Assembly: GCF_023522835.1 (NCBI RefSeq)
Contig: NZ_JALCZU010000001.1
Coordinates: forward strand, 389,297 to 453,296
Direction of reading: 5' to 3'
DNA: 64,000 bases
From: Oceanobacillus saliphilus
GTDB taxonomy: Bacteria; Bacillota; Bacilli; Bacillales; Amphibacillaceae
The notes under the pieces were generated by a model. The model was not told the DNA's origin. It did not search any database and saw only the letters and a program-made list of their open reading frames with translations. The translations under genes were made by a program, and so were the position numbers. Below, one piece after another: positions 48,703-57,225 of this stretch (the first letter of the stretch is position 1; every line of letters starts with the position of its first letter).

Positions 48703-48812
48703 AAGACGCTTGACGACCGCTCTGGGAAATGATACTGCGGTTGCCTAGAAATCTATTTTCCATTATTAGCGCTGTAGATTTCTTATAAAAAGAAGTTACG
48801 TCGCACTTTATA
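48703..48812. repeat. structured palindromic intergenic repeat, copy 2
   Basis: The core ACCGCTCTGGGAAAT and ACTGCGGTTGCC at 48716-48745 matches the reverse complement of 5288-5316 almost exactly. Similarity continues through TTTTCCATTA to a shared GTCGCACTTTAT-like end. ACCGC/GCGGT arms are kept. It lies 110-220 nt upstream of the AarF gene start. The rest of this gap up to 49050 carries no gene. Confidence 0.75.
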
Positions 48813-48968
48813 TCTAATATGAAGATTAAAAAGCACCAAAACTTACGAAGAGAGCCTTTATATTTAACGATATAGGAGATTGATAGGTTTGTACAGGTTG
48901 AACGATGGCGCTAGTTTCGAACGGTTTTTACTGGTAAAAGTTCGACAAAATCTTACAATATTCACCTA

Positions 48969-48997
48969 TTGAATATATTTTCATTAAGTTGTATAAT
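48969..48997 (+). promoter_or_regulatory. SigA promoter of the YjiH-type gene
   Basis: TTGAAT (48969-48974) and TATAAT (48992-48997) are 17 nt apart, about 50 nt before the start codon. Confidence 0.75.
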
Positions 48998-49050
48998 CAT
49001 ACAGTTAGATGCTACGATAATTTTATGGCATATGATTATTGGAGGTTATT

Positions 49051-50394
49051 ATGAGAAATTATACTATTATAGATCATTTAAAGTTTATCATTCCGTCGCT
49101 AATCGGCATTTTTCTGTTCATGGTGCCAATTGAATCAGGCGACGGAGTTACGATCCCTATTGCCATTTTGGCGAATTGGATTCAGGATTTGCTTGCTGAC
49201 CAATTGTCCGCCATCATGATGATCATCATTGTGATAACGGCAATAATGACGTTATTTACGAAGCTCGCCGGAGAAAAGGCATTGGCTAAGACTCCATTTT
49301 TTCAGAATTTATTCTACACGAGTACTTTTTGGACAGTAACCCGTGTAATCGCTGCTGTCTTTGCAGTGATGGTTTTTTTCGAGCTAGGACCGGAAGCCGT
49401 TTATAGTGAAGATACTGGTGGAATGCTATTACACAGTTTGCTTCATGTACTGTTTGCTGTTTTCCTTTTTGCAGGGCTCTTTTTGCCACTACTGATGAAC
49501 TTTGGTTTATTGGAACTGTTTGGCACTTTAATGACGAAAATCATGCGCCCTCTATTCCGACTTCCAGGCAGATCTTCTGTTGATGCGCTGGCATCGTGGG
49601 TTGGGGACGGAACGATTGGTGTCTTGCTAACGAGCAAGCAATATGAGGAAGGTTATTATACCAAAAGGGAAGCGGCAGTTATCGGTACGACATTTTCGAT
49701 TGTATCGATTACTTTCTCTCTCGTTGTCCTTACAGAAGTAGGACTTGCGCATATGTTTGTTCCCTTCTATTTGACAGTTGCAATTGCAGGGTTTATAGCA
49801 GCATTAATCATGCCACGTATTCCACCTTTGTCAAGGAAAGCAAATACGTATATCCGTGAAGATTCCAAAGGTATTAACGAGACCATACCTGTTGGAGATA
49901 ATGTTCTTACATTTGGTTACAAAAATGCATTGGATCGTGCAAAAAAAGAAAAGAGTGTATATAAGTTCTTAAAAGAAGGAGCACAAAACATTCTTGACAT
50001 GTGGATGGGTGTTGCACCTGTCGTCATGGCTTTTGGTCTTGTCGCGCTAATTATTGCGGAATATACACCGGTGTTCTCATGGCTCGGTGCACCATTCATC
50101 CCATTACTCGAACTTATGCAGGTTCCATATGCTGCAGAAGCATCTGAAACGATACTGATAGGATTTGCAGACATGTTCCTACCGGCAATCATTGGCTCAT
50201 CCATCGAGGCTGAGATTACCCGGTTCATCATTGCAGCACTTTCTGTAACACAGTTAATTTACATGTCCGAAGTCGGGGGCTTATTATTGGGGTCCAAGGT
50301 ACCTGTATCATTTAAAGACTTGATTGTAATTTTCCTACTGCGTACATTAATTACCCTACCTATCATAACGTTGATAGCACATATGATATTTTAA
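49051..50394 (+). CDS. YjiH family membrane protein (nucleoside recognition/Gate domain)
   Basis: A 447-residue integral membrane protein with about ten helices. The FRLPGRSSVDALASWVGDGTIG segment and the late ETILIGFADMFLPAIIG block are typical of YjiH and related Gate-domain proteins. The transported substrate is not known. The ATG at 49051 has GGAGG 5 nt upstream and is preferred over an ATG four codons earlier. It stands alone, with its own promoter and terminator. Confidence 0.85.
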   Translation: MRNYTIIDHLKFIIPSLIGIFLFMVPIESGDGVTIPIAILANWIQDLLADQLSAIMMIIIVITAIMTLFTKLAGEKALAKTPFFQNLFYTSTFWTVTRVIAAVFAVMVFFELGPEAVYSEDTGGMLLHSLLHVLFAVFLFAGLFLPLLMNFGLLELFGTLMTKIMRPLFRLPGRSSVDALASWVGDGTIGVLLTSKQYEEGYYTKREAAVIGTTFSIVSITFSLVVLTEVGLAHMFVPFYLTVAIAGFIAALIMPRIPPLSRKANTYIREDSKGINETIPVGDNVLTFGYKNALDRAKKEKSVYKFLKEGAQNILDMWMGVAPVVMAFGLVALIIAEYTPVFSWLGAPFIPLLELMQVPYAAEASETILIGFADMFLPAIIGSSIEAEITRFIIAALSVTQLIYMSEVGGLLLGSKVPVSFKDLIVIFLLRTLITLPIITLIAHMIF

Positions 50395-50402
50395 TAATAA
50401 AA

Positions 50403-50444
50403 AAACAAAGCAGGCGATCCGAATAAGGGTCGCCTGCTTTGTTT
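50403..50444. terminator. bidirectional terminator after the YjiH-type gene
   Basis: An 18-bp stem with one wobble (50403-50420 with 50427-50444) has A- and T-runs on its sides and serves the convergent genes. Confidence 0.9.
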
Positions 50445-50501
50445 AAATGGTTGTTAATGGATTACACGTCTTACGTTCTATAATGTTTCCTATTTTTGAA
50501 A

Positions 50502-51518
50502 TCAAGTTTGTGCAGATTTCTTTTTTCTATCTCCTTTTATTGCCTTTTTGATTATCGAGGCTCTTCCTTCAATTAATGGCTCCCATAGAACAAGGACCGG
50601 TTTGCTGGAAAGGATCACTACAATTAAAGCTGAAATGGCGGCAAGTCCGAGGACATCTACTGCATGATTAACCTCGAATAAATCATGCTGTCGGAAGAAC
50701 TGGATGAAAAAACCATGTAACAAATAAACATATAATGTTCGTTTTCCGAGATCAGTAATCAAACCTAGATTCTTTTTCGGAACCCACGCAAGCACACTGA
50801 TCACCATTACTCCCGCTGTTACATATACGAGCAGTCTAGCTATTCCACCAAATTGTGCCATTCCTAAATCGCTATAGGATTTGGATGCAAGTAGCCAGCC
50901 GGAATTAATATCTGGGAGATAATAGATTGCAACTGCCAAACCCGCCATAACAGCAATTGAAATCATTTTCACTGCTTTATGCTTGATCCACATGATTTGC
51001 TTTTCCGTTAACCAAAAACCAATAAGGAAAAATGGAAAGAACACAAATGTCCGCGACAAACTGAATGTATGGCCAATTTCACCGAAATAACCAACGATCA
51101 ACCCAATCATGACTGCAATGGATATACTTAATAAAGCCGGTATTTTTTTAAACCAATATAGCAGAATATGCCAGCTGAATAAACTGAGGAGAAACCATAA
51201 TGACCAGTGCGGGTAGAATATACCAGTCTGCCACCCTGACCTGCCAATATAAAAGTAATAGATTGTATAGAGGACCTGGAAAATAAGATATGGCACAAGC
51301 AATTTTTTCATTAAATTGAAGATGTATTCTTTATTCCCAGAGCCTTTAGCAAAAAATCCCGCTAGCAGGATAAAAGCTGGCATATGAAACGTGTAAATCC
51401 ACATATATAATGTATTCATACCAGCTGAGCCTTCAACAAATGGCTGAATAATATGACCAAAAACAACGAGAAAAATCAATAAAACTTTTGCATTATCAAA
51501 AAATGAATTCCTTTTCAT
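50502..51518 (-). CDS. membrane acyltransferase 3 family protein
   Basis: A 338-residue protein with about ten membrane helices. It has the family N-terminus RNSFFDNAKVLLIFLVVFGH, in which the last histidine is the likely catalytic residue, and the FHMPAFILLAGFFAKG motif. Such proteins O-acetylate surface or exported sugars (COG3594 type). The substrate cannot be read from the sequence. It ends in a basic KGDRKKKS tail and has no obvious partner gene. Confidence 0.87.
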   Translation of the reverse strand: MKRNSFFDNAKVLLIFLVVFGHIIQPFVEGSAGMNTLYMWIYTFHMPAFILLAGFFAKGSGNKEYIFNLMKKLLVPYLIFQVLYTIYYFYIGRSGWQTGIFYPHWSLWFLLSLFSWHILLYWFKKIPALLSISIAVMIGLIVGYFGEIGHTFSLSRTFVFFPFFLIGFWLTEKQIMWIKHKAVKMISIAVMAGLAVAIYYLPDINSGWLLASKSYSDLGMAQFGGIARLLVYVTAGVMVISVLAWVPKKNLGLITDLGKRTLYVYLLHGFFIQFFRQHDLFEVNHAVDVLGLAAISALIVVILSSKPVLVLWEPLIEGRASIIKKAIKGDRKKKSAQT

Positions 51519-51754
51519 AGATACGCATCCCTCTTATGTTGTCTGTTTGCTTGTAGTAAACACTTTACCCCTTTTTTATGAAATAATCTTGGTAAATGAA
51601 GTGAATTCATCATTTTGTAACTATTTTGTTAGAGGGACGACAAAATGAAGCGCGATTGTAATAATCATGGCTTATATTGGAAGCAATGACTTTTCTGAGA
51701 TTTGAGCTGGTTTCTTTTAAAGGATGTAGATCAGTGCGCTTTTGACGGAAGAAA

Positions 51755-51779
51755 AAATGCCTCCATCGTGGAGACATTT
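51755..51779 (-). terminator. ku terminator
   Basis: AAATG(C)CTCCA / TGGAG(A)CATTT with a 3-nt loop ends at the ku stop and is followed on the minus strand by TTTTTTC. Confidence 0.75.
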
Positions 51780-52624
51780 CAGGTTGCGGTCTTTTTCTTT
51801 TGGGCGGCTGTTTTTGTTTTTCGTTTTGGTTGCTTCGGCTTTGACTTGTCCTTTTTGGCTCGTTCCAAAGATGCTTGGAGAGCATCCATCAGATTGGTTA
51901 CATTGTCCGGTACTGGCTTGTCTTTGGCAGTCGCTGTCTGTTCCGTGTTTTTCTTTTCTTCAATGAGATCAAGCAAAGCTGTTCGATAATCATCTTTATA
52001 TTTTTCAGGCTCAAACGCTGCCGTCAGCTGGTCAATTAACATTTTTGCTGTATCCAATTCCTTTTTCACGATGTTAACTTCTTCCGGAATGTTCGGGACA
52101 TCCTTTACGCTTCGCACTTCATCTGGATAATGAATCGTTTCGACAACCAATGTGTTTTCATAAACCCGAATTACTGCGAGCTGCTCCTTTGAACGAATCA
52201 TCATTTTGGCAATTCCTATTTTACCCGTATCGGTCAGCGCACTTCTAAGCAATCCATATGCTTTACTGCCTCCTTCATTCGGAGACAGATAATAGCTTTT
52301 TTCAAAATAAATCGGGTCAATATCCTCCAATTTGACAAAGTCGACAATCTCAACGGCTTTGTCTTCCTGCTCTTTCTTTAAAGCTTCCAATTCTTCCTCA
52401 TCTAAGATTACAAATTTATTTTTGGCATATTCGTAGGCTTTTACAATATCTTCATTTTTAATCTCTTCTTCGCAAACTGGGCATGTTTTTTCATATTTAA
52501 CGGGGGATTTACATTCTTTATGAAGCTGTCTTAATTTTACATCCTTGTTTTCGGTTGCGGCATGCATTTTTACAGGAATATTTACAAGTCCAAAGCTTAT
52601 CGTGCCTTTCCACATCGTATGCAT
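51779..52624 (-). CDS. ku: DNA end-binding protein Ku
   Basis: Ku binds double-strand ends and recruits LigD for end joining. The 281-residue protein has the MHTMWKGTISFGLVNIPVKM start, a CPVCEEEI segment and the YFEKSYYLSPNEGGSKAYGLLR core of the Ku beta barrel. The C-terminus is a lysine- and glutamine-rich extension (about 245-281). GAGG lies 7 nt before the ATG. It is divergent from ligD across 105 nt, with a SigG-like promoter, consistent with repair in dormant spores. Confidence 0.95.
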   Translation of the reverse strand: MHTMWKGTISFGLVNIPVKMHAATENKDVKLRQLHKECKSPVKYEKTCPVCEEEIKNEDIVKAYEYAKNKFVILDEEELEALKKEQEDKAVEIVDFVKLEDIDPIYFEKSYYLSPNEGGSKAYGLLRSALTDTGKIGIAKMMIRSKEQLAVIRVYENTLVVETIHYPDEVRSVKDVPNIPEEVNIVKKELDTAKMLIDQLTAAFEPEKYKDDYRTALLDLIEEKKNTEQTATAKDKPVPDNVTNLMDALQASLERAKKDKSKPKQPKRKTKTAAQKKKTAT

Positions 52625-52645
52625 AGAATAACCTCCTCTTTTCTT

Positions 52646-52675
52646 TAGTGTGCTGCCTGCCCTTCATTTTATTCA
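52646..52675 (-). promoter_or_regulatory. SigG-type promoter of ku
   Basis: TGAATA (52670-52675), a 17-nt spacer and CACACTA (52646-52652) fit the forespore SigG consensus TGAATA / CATACTA with one mismatch. The start codon of ku is about 20-30 nt downstream. Confidence 0.7.
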
Positions 52676-52729
52676 GTACGGTTATTATCTCCGAAACAAG
52701 CCATTTTAAAAGTAAGGAGTTGGTTTTAG

Positions 52730-54532
52730 ATGGATATCATGAAGCCAGTTGCAAGTACAGAAATTCCAAAAGGCGATGAATGGGTATATGAAGTGAAATA
52801 TGACGGTTTCCGTTGTGTTTTGACGTGGGAAAAAGAAGGAAACATTCGTCTGACAAGCAGAAATAGGAAAGACCTTACTGCAAACTTTCCGGAGATTGTT
52901 GCGTTTTGTGAGGAACATTATTCGGAGGTTAATTCTTTCCTGCCATTAAAATTGGATGCGGAGCTTGTTGTATTGAATCATGCTTTTCAGGCTAACTTTT
53001 CATGGATTCAAAAGCGCGGAAGATTAAAGAATACCGAGTCCATCCATAATGCCGCCACTACCAGACCAGCTGTATTGATGGTGTTTGACTTAGTAGAGAT
53101 AAAAGGGATCTCATGTAGAGATGAGAAATTAACCATCAGAAAGAAAAAATTAAAGAGCCTTTTCGGTAAACTGGAAACCCAAGATCGTATGCGGTTGGTG
53201 GAGTCTTTCAGCAATGCGGGCGAGATTCAGGAGGTGGTCTTTCATGCAATGGGAGAAGGGATTGTTGCCAAGCGTAAAACAGGCATCTACTTATCCGGTA
53301 AAAGCCATCGTGATTGGTTTAAAATCAAAAATTGGCGTACGATTCAAGGATTCTTGACAACATATAATCCGGAAAACGGTTATTTTGCGGTCGGTGTTTT
53401 TGAGGGTGAACATATAAAAACTATAGGAAAATGCAAGCACGGGCTTGATTCAGAATCTTTTCAGACACTTAAGCAGCTATTTTTGACCAATGGAAAGAAA
53501 AAGGCTCACGTTTATTCGCTCCCACCTGCCATTTGTGCTGCCATTCATACACTTGATTTATATAAAAACGAACTGCGGGAACCCGAATTCGCCAAGCTAC
53601 TGCCAACCGTAAAACCCGAAGAATGTACATCAGACAAATTAAAATTGGATCTCTCCATGTTACCTCATGAGATTAATTTGACCAATACAGATAAATTCCT
53701 TTGGCCAAAGGCTTCTTATACAAAAGGTGATTTTCTCACCTATATTCGTGGAATTTCAGCCTATATGCTCCCCTTTTTGCTAAATAGGATGTTAACCGTT
53801 ATAAGATGTCCGGACGGGGTTGATCAGGAGCATTTTTTTCAAAAACATCTGCCTGACTATGCCCCTGATTTCATTACTGCCATACCTGTAGAGGGTGACA
53901 AGGCGTTTGTCTGTGACAATCTTGCATCCCTTGTCTGGTTTGCAAATCACGGATCAGTGGAATACCATATTCCATTTCAGAAAGTTTATCGTTCGGTACC
54001 GGCAGAAATTGTCTTTGATCTCGACCCGCCTGACAGAGATCATTTTCACCTGGCCATCCGGGCTGCAAATCTAATCAAAACATTGCTTGATGATCTGCAG
54101 TTGGTTTCTTTCGTGAAAACTTCCGGTAATAAAGGACTACAGATTCATATACCTATCCGGGAAGGAAGCATGACCTATGAGGAAACGGCAACCTTTACCC
54201 AGGCTATTGCATGGACAATTGAGAACAGCTATCCGGATTTATTTACAACCGAACGAATGAAGAAAAAGCGACATGACAGATTGTATATTGATTATGTACA
54301 GCATGGAAAGGATAAAACGATCATCGCACCTTATTCACCAAGGATGACCGATGAAGGGACAATAGCTACTCCCTTATTTTGGAATGAAGTTAAGGAGGGG
54401 CTGCTCCCAACCCAATTCACGCTGGAAAATGGAATAGATCGGGTACAGGAGCTTGGATGCCCGTTTGCAGATTATTTTAAGATAGCGGACGTGCAGAAAA
54501 TGGATAAGGTGTTGCGGTTAGTGCGGGAATAG
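52730..54532 (+). CDS. ligD: ATP-dependent DNA ligase LigD with polymerase domain
   Basis: LigD seals and fills in Ku-bound breaks. The 600-residue protein has an N-terminal ligase domain with adenylated Lys23 in EVKYDGFRC and an OB-fold region to about residue 280. The C-terminal primase-polymerase domain begins near 320 and has the VFDLDPPDRDHF metal motif. It lacks the phosphoesterase domain of longer LigDs, as in B. subtilis YkoU. The ATG has AAGGAG 10 nt upstream. Confidence 0.95.
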   Translation: MDIMKPVASTEIPKGDEWVYEVKYDGFRCVLTWEKEGNIRLTSRNRKDLTANFPEIVAFCEEHYSEVNSFLPLKLDAELVVLNHAFQANFSWIQKRGRLKNTESIHNAATTRPAVLMVFDLVEIKGISCRDEKLTIRKKKLKSLFGKLETQDRMRLVESFSNAGEIQEVVFHAMGEGIVAKRKTGIYLSGKSHRDWFKIKNWRTIQGFLTTYNPENGYFAVGVFEGEHIKTIGKCKHGLDSESFQTLKQLFLTNGKKKAHVYSLPPAICAAIHTLDLYKNELREPEFAKLLPTVKPEECTSDKLKLDLSMLPHEINLTNTDKFLWPKASYTKGDFLTYIRGISAYMLPFLLNRMLTVIRCPDGVDQEHFFQKHLPDYAPDFITAIPVEGDKAFVCDNLASLVWFANHGSVEYHIPFQKVYRSVPAEIVFDLDPPDRDHFHLAIRAANLIKTLLDDLQLVSFVKTSGNKGLQIHIPIREGSMTYEETATFTQAIAWTIENSYPDLFTTERMKKKRHDRLYIDYVQHGKDKTIIAPYSPRMTDEGTIATPLFWNEVKEGLLPTQFTLENGIDRVQELGCPFADYFKIADVQKMDKVLRLVRE

Positions 54533-54547
54533 ATGCAGTGGCTAAAA

Positions 54548-54580
54548 TAGCCTTACCAATTGATATGGTAAAGCTATCTC
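54548..54580 (+). terminator. ligD terminator
   Basis: An 11-bp stem TAGCCTTACCA / TGGTAAAGCTA with one mismatch is followed by TCTCTATTT. Confidence 0.65.
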
Positions 54581-54626
54581 TATTTAATTGATATCCACCG
54601 TTCTTATACGCCATCCGACCTTCAAG

Positions 54627-55067
54627 CTAGTATAAATTTGCCTGGAGTTCCAGTTCTACATTCCCTTGGATAGCACGGGAGATCATACAGCTTTTTTCTG
54701 CTTTTTCGACAAGCTTCTTTAATTTACTGTGTTGCTCGTCCGTTGCATTTTCTTTTAGCGAGACGGTTGGACGATGAATGATCTTTTTATAGGTAAAGAC
54801 ACCATTCGTTACATCGACAATACCTTCTGATTCCAATGACATTTCATCGAGTGGCAGGTCTGCCCGCTCAATCATGGCCGCCAATGTGATGATATAGCAT
54901 GTTGCAGCCGCTCCGAGCAGCATCTCATCAGGATTTGTGCCGACACCAGGGCCATCCATTTCTGGTGGTATAGAGATTTTGGTTTGTAAATTACCCGCTT
55001 CAATATACCCTTCACTATTTCGTCCACCAGGCCAGTCTGCTTTTAAATGAAAATGATGTTCCGCCAT
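54627..55067 (-). CDS. OsmC family peroxide-reducing protein
   Basis: A 146-residue OsmC/Ohr-fold protein. It has two conserved cysteines, in AAATCYIITLAAM near residue 57 and in AEKSCMISRAI near residue 127, that would reduce organic or fatty-acid hydroperoxides. GTG 55076 opens the frame, but it sits inside the AGAGGTG ribosome site. The ATG at 55067, 6 nt after that site, is preferred. It is 38 nt downstream of chrA and may share its transcript. Confidence 0.88.
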   Translation of the reverse strand: MAEHHFHLKADWPGGRNSEGYIEAGNLQTKISIPPEMDGPGVGTNPDEMLLGAAATCYIITLAAMIERADLPLDEMSLESEGIVDVTNGVFTYKKIIHRPTVSLKENATDEQHSKLKKLVEKAEKSCMISRAIQGNVELELQANLY

Positions 55068-55104
55068 TTCAATCACCTCTTATTCATTTTAGCGTAACTG
55101 ACAT

Positions 55105-56286
55105 TTAAACGAAAATGAAAGCGACTATTTCACCCAATAGAATACCGATAATTACAATCATCCATGCAGGTTTTTTCCAGAAATGCAATAAGGCAAAAAG
55201 AATTGCCGCAATGGCAAAATCTGCCCCGCTTAGGATACCACTAGTAAAAACCGGATCATAAAATGCAGCAAGTAAAATACCGACAACTGCAGCATTCACT
55301 CCTGTCAAAATGCCTTGAAAACTGGACCGATTCCTTAGCTCATTAAGGAAAGGAAGAGCTCCAATAACGAGTAGGAATGAAGGTAAAAACATCCCTACAG
55401 TCGCAACTACTCCACCTGCAATTCCTGACATCATCGTTCCCAAATAGCTCGCAAACGTGAATAACGGGCCGGGTACAGCCTGTGCCGCTCCATAACCAGC
55501 CAGAAACTCTCCACTCGTTACAAGCCCATTAGGGACAACTTCCTGTTCCAGTAGCGGCAAAACAACATGCCCACCACCAAAAACGATGGCCCCAACGCGG
55601 AAGAAGATATCAAAAATCGTTATGTAATCATTTGTGACAACTCGTGATACGATTGGCAGACCAATTAGAAGAACTGCCAAAATGGATAAAGATAGTACAC
55701 CTTGTGTTTTCGTTACGGTAACACGAAAAGGATTTACCTTTGTTTCCGTCTGTTTAGAAAACATAAAGTATCCTATGATTGCAGCAACGATAATGATAGA
55801 AATTTGTATAAAAGCTGATGGAAACAACAGCATAACCAAAGCTGCAGCGAGTGCTATTGCAATTCGCGGCCGGTCTGGCGTGAGATTTTTCCCCATCCCC
55901 ATAATTGCATGGGCTACTACAGCCACTGCAACAATTTTAAGACTGGAAATCCATGTTGCGTCTCCCAATGAAAATGCCTGATAAAAGACGGCAAATGCGA
56001 TTAGGACAATAATCGATGGAATAGTAAAGCCAAACCAGGATACGATTCCTCCTAATAAGCCGCCACGTAGCATTCCAATTGCAATACCTACCTGACTGCT
56101 TGCGGGTCCCGGAAGAAATTGGCAAAGCGCAATGATATCAGCGTACATTTTATCGTCCAGCCATTTCCTTTTATCTACGTATTCGTCTTTAAAATATCCT
56201 AAATGAGCAACAGGTCCACCGAAGGACGTTAACCCAAGCTTTAAGGATGTAAACAGAATTTCAACTAATGATTTGTTCTTTTCCAT
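55105..56286 (-). CDS. chrA: chromate transporter ChrA, long two-domain form
   Basis: A 393-residue membrane protein built of two homologous CHR halves. The first half has FGGPVAHLGYF and QFLPGPASSQVGIAIG; the second has FGGGHVVLPLLEQEVV and AVPGPLFTFASYLG. Long ChrA proteins export chromate with proton exchange, though many family members have unknown anions. No regulator is adjacent. The ATG at 56286 follows GGAGG-like sequence. Confidence 0.9.
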   Translation of the reverse strand: MEKNKSLVEILFTSLKLGLTSFGGPVAHLGYFKDEYVDKRKWLDDKMYADIIALCQFLPGPASSQVGIAIGMLRGGLLGGIVSWFGFTIPSIIVLIAFAVFYQAFSLGDATWISSLKIVAVAVVAHAIMGMGKNLTPDRPRIAIALAAALVMLLFPSAFIQISIIIVAAIIGYFMFSKQTETKVNPFRVTVTKTQGVLSLSILAVLLIGLPIVSRVVTNDYITIFDIFFRVGAIVFGGGHVVLPLLEQEVVPNGLVTSGEFLAGYGAAQAVPGPLFTFASYLGTMMSGIAGGVVATVGMFLPSFLLVIGALPFLNELRNRSSFQGILTGVNAAVVGILLAAFYDPVFTSGILSGADFAIAAILFALLHFWKKPAWMIVIIGILLGEIVAFIFV

Positions 56287-56617
56287 AATTACCTCCTTGT
56301 ATATTCCCTTCTAAACTAACATATCCCAAAACTAGCTGCATTGGAATTTACATAAATTTTACATTGTGATAAATAGAACACGCAACTTTCACATCCATAA
56401 AATAGGTTCAATTGGTTGAATTGGTTAAACTTAGCAAGCGTTTAATAATCGCCTGGGAACTTAAAAAAAGCAAAGATGGATAAGATTAATGTCAACTATC
56501 AAAACTCTGGTAATTTCTTTAAGCATCTATGCCCTACTATTTTAAAACTTACTGGAGATCTATCCTATCAATCGGGAGTTCTAATGTAACATGAATCGGT
56601 TGTTGGGGGCATTAATC
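56287..56617. other. gap between chrA and the toxin gene
   Basis: This AT-rich stretch holds no convincing reading frame. It contains the chrA promoter region (next to 56300) and, at its right end, the leader of the toxin. A weak promoter, TTGATG at 56618-56623 and GACAAT at 56641-56646 with 17-nt spacing, may drive the toxin. Confidence 0.5.
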
Positions 56618-56705
56618 TTGATGAAATGTTATTATGGAAGGACAATAGTTTGATAAACTCATGGGCGGGTTGGCATTCATCTCCGATAGAAAGGAGGTGG
56701 TGCCA

Positions 56706-56789
56706 ATGACAGTATTTGAAGCATTGATCTTAGCTTTAACTTTTGGAATGCTGATTTTAGCAATGCTGTCATTTAACCAAAAAAAATAA
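56706..56789 (+). CDS. putative holin-like type I toxin, 27 residues
   Basis: The peptide MTVFEALILALTFGMLILAM, followed by LSFNQKK, is a single hydrophobic helix with a basic tail. It matches the Hol-Tox family of Bacillus type I toxins, which insert in the membrane. A very strong AAAGGAGGTGG site lies upstream, typical of these genes. The stop codon is embedded in a hairpin shared with the antisense RNA. Confidence 0.85.
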   Translation: MTVFEALILALTFGMLILAMLSFNQKK

Positions 56790-56834
56790 GCCCCCGCCAC
56801 TTGAGTTTACGGCTCCTGTGGGTGCTTATTTTTT
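56785..56834. terminator. shared terminator of toxin mRNA and antisense RNA
   Basis: AATAAGCCCCCGCCAC pairs imperfectly with GTGGGTGCTTATT. T-runs follow on both strands (TTATTTTTT on plus, GGCTTATTTTTTTTGG on minus), so it can end both transcripts. Confidence 0.8.
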
Positions 56835-56931
56835 AACCTATACAGCCAATCCCCCTTGCAGGGAATCATGCTATTGCATCAGATCGTCAGCGCTGACACG
56901 CTGGCGGTCTTTTTATTATTGTATGTTGATG
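56785..56931 (-). ncRNA. predicted antisense antitoxin RNA
   Basis: An RNA starting near 56930 on the minus strand and ending at the shared terminator would be about 150 nt and would overlap the 3' end of the toxin mRNA. It contains a hairpin (GACCGCCAGCG paired with CGCTGACGATC, 56882-56909). Architecture follows txpA/RatA-type pairs. Transcription is inferred only. Confidence 0.65.
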
Positions 56932-56936
56932 TCTTT

Positions 56937-56942
56937 ATTATA
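56937..56942 (-). promoter_or_regulatory. -10 box of the antitoxin RNA
   Basis: A perfect TATAAT lies on the minus strand at 56937-56942, with TTTGAA about 16 nt upstream as an imperfect -35 element. The AT-rich gap from 56943 to 57171 holds no other feature. Confidence 0.6.
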
Positions 56943-57171
56943 CCATAAATAATTAGAATTCAAAGCATTTGTTCCATATCGCGTCTACGCTTCCTTGAAA
57001 AGTGGAAGTATCAATAGCTTACATTATTAGGATTTGGCTTTTATATTTATTGGCCTAGTAAATAGCCTAATATGGGGCTACTATAGTTATTATTTTATTT
57101 CCAAATTTAGTTGGGCGTTATTGGTGTTTCTAGCTTTAATAAATAATAAAATTATAGAGTTCACTATCTGC

Positions 57172-57225
57172 TTAGAAAACTTGGCATACGCAAATATTTT
57201 GGGCGAATGCATTAGTTGCACTTAA
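57172..57225 (+). repeat. dispersed two-hairpin element at the terC end
   Basis: This copy reads TTAGAAAACTTGGCATACGC, then GGGCGAATGCATTAGTTG. GGCATACGC pairs with GCGAATGC. Its last bases overlap the terC stop codon, so the element supplies the 3' end of terC. The second hairpin is absent. Confidence 0.75.

Noticed and set aside
51610-51885. 91-codon minus-strand frame overlapping the ku end
   Set aside because: It is an alternate frame of the ku C-terminal lysine-rich region with no independent support.
57034-57225. 63-codon hydrophobic frame before terC
   Set aside because: The start lacks a ribosome site and its end lies in the dispersed repeat; AT-rich DNA readily gives hydrophobic frames.
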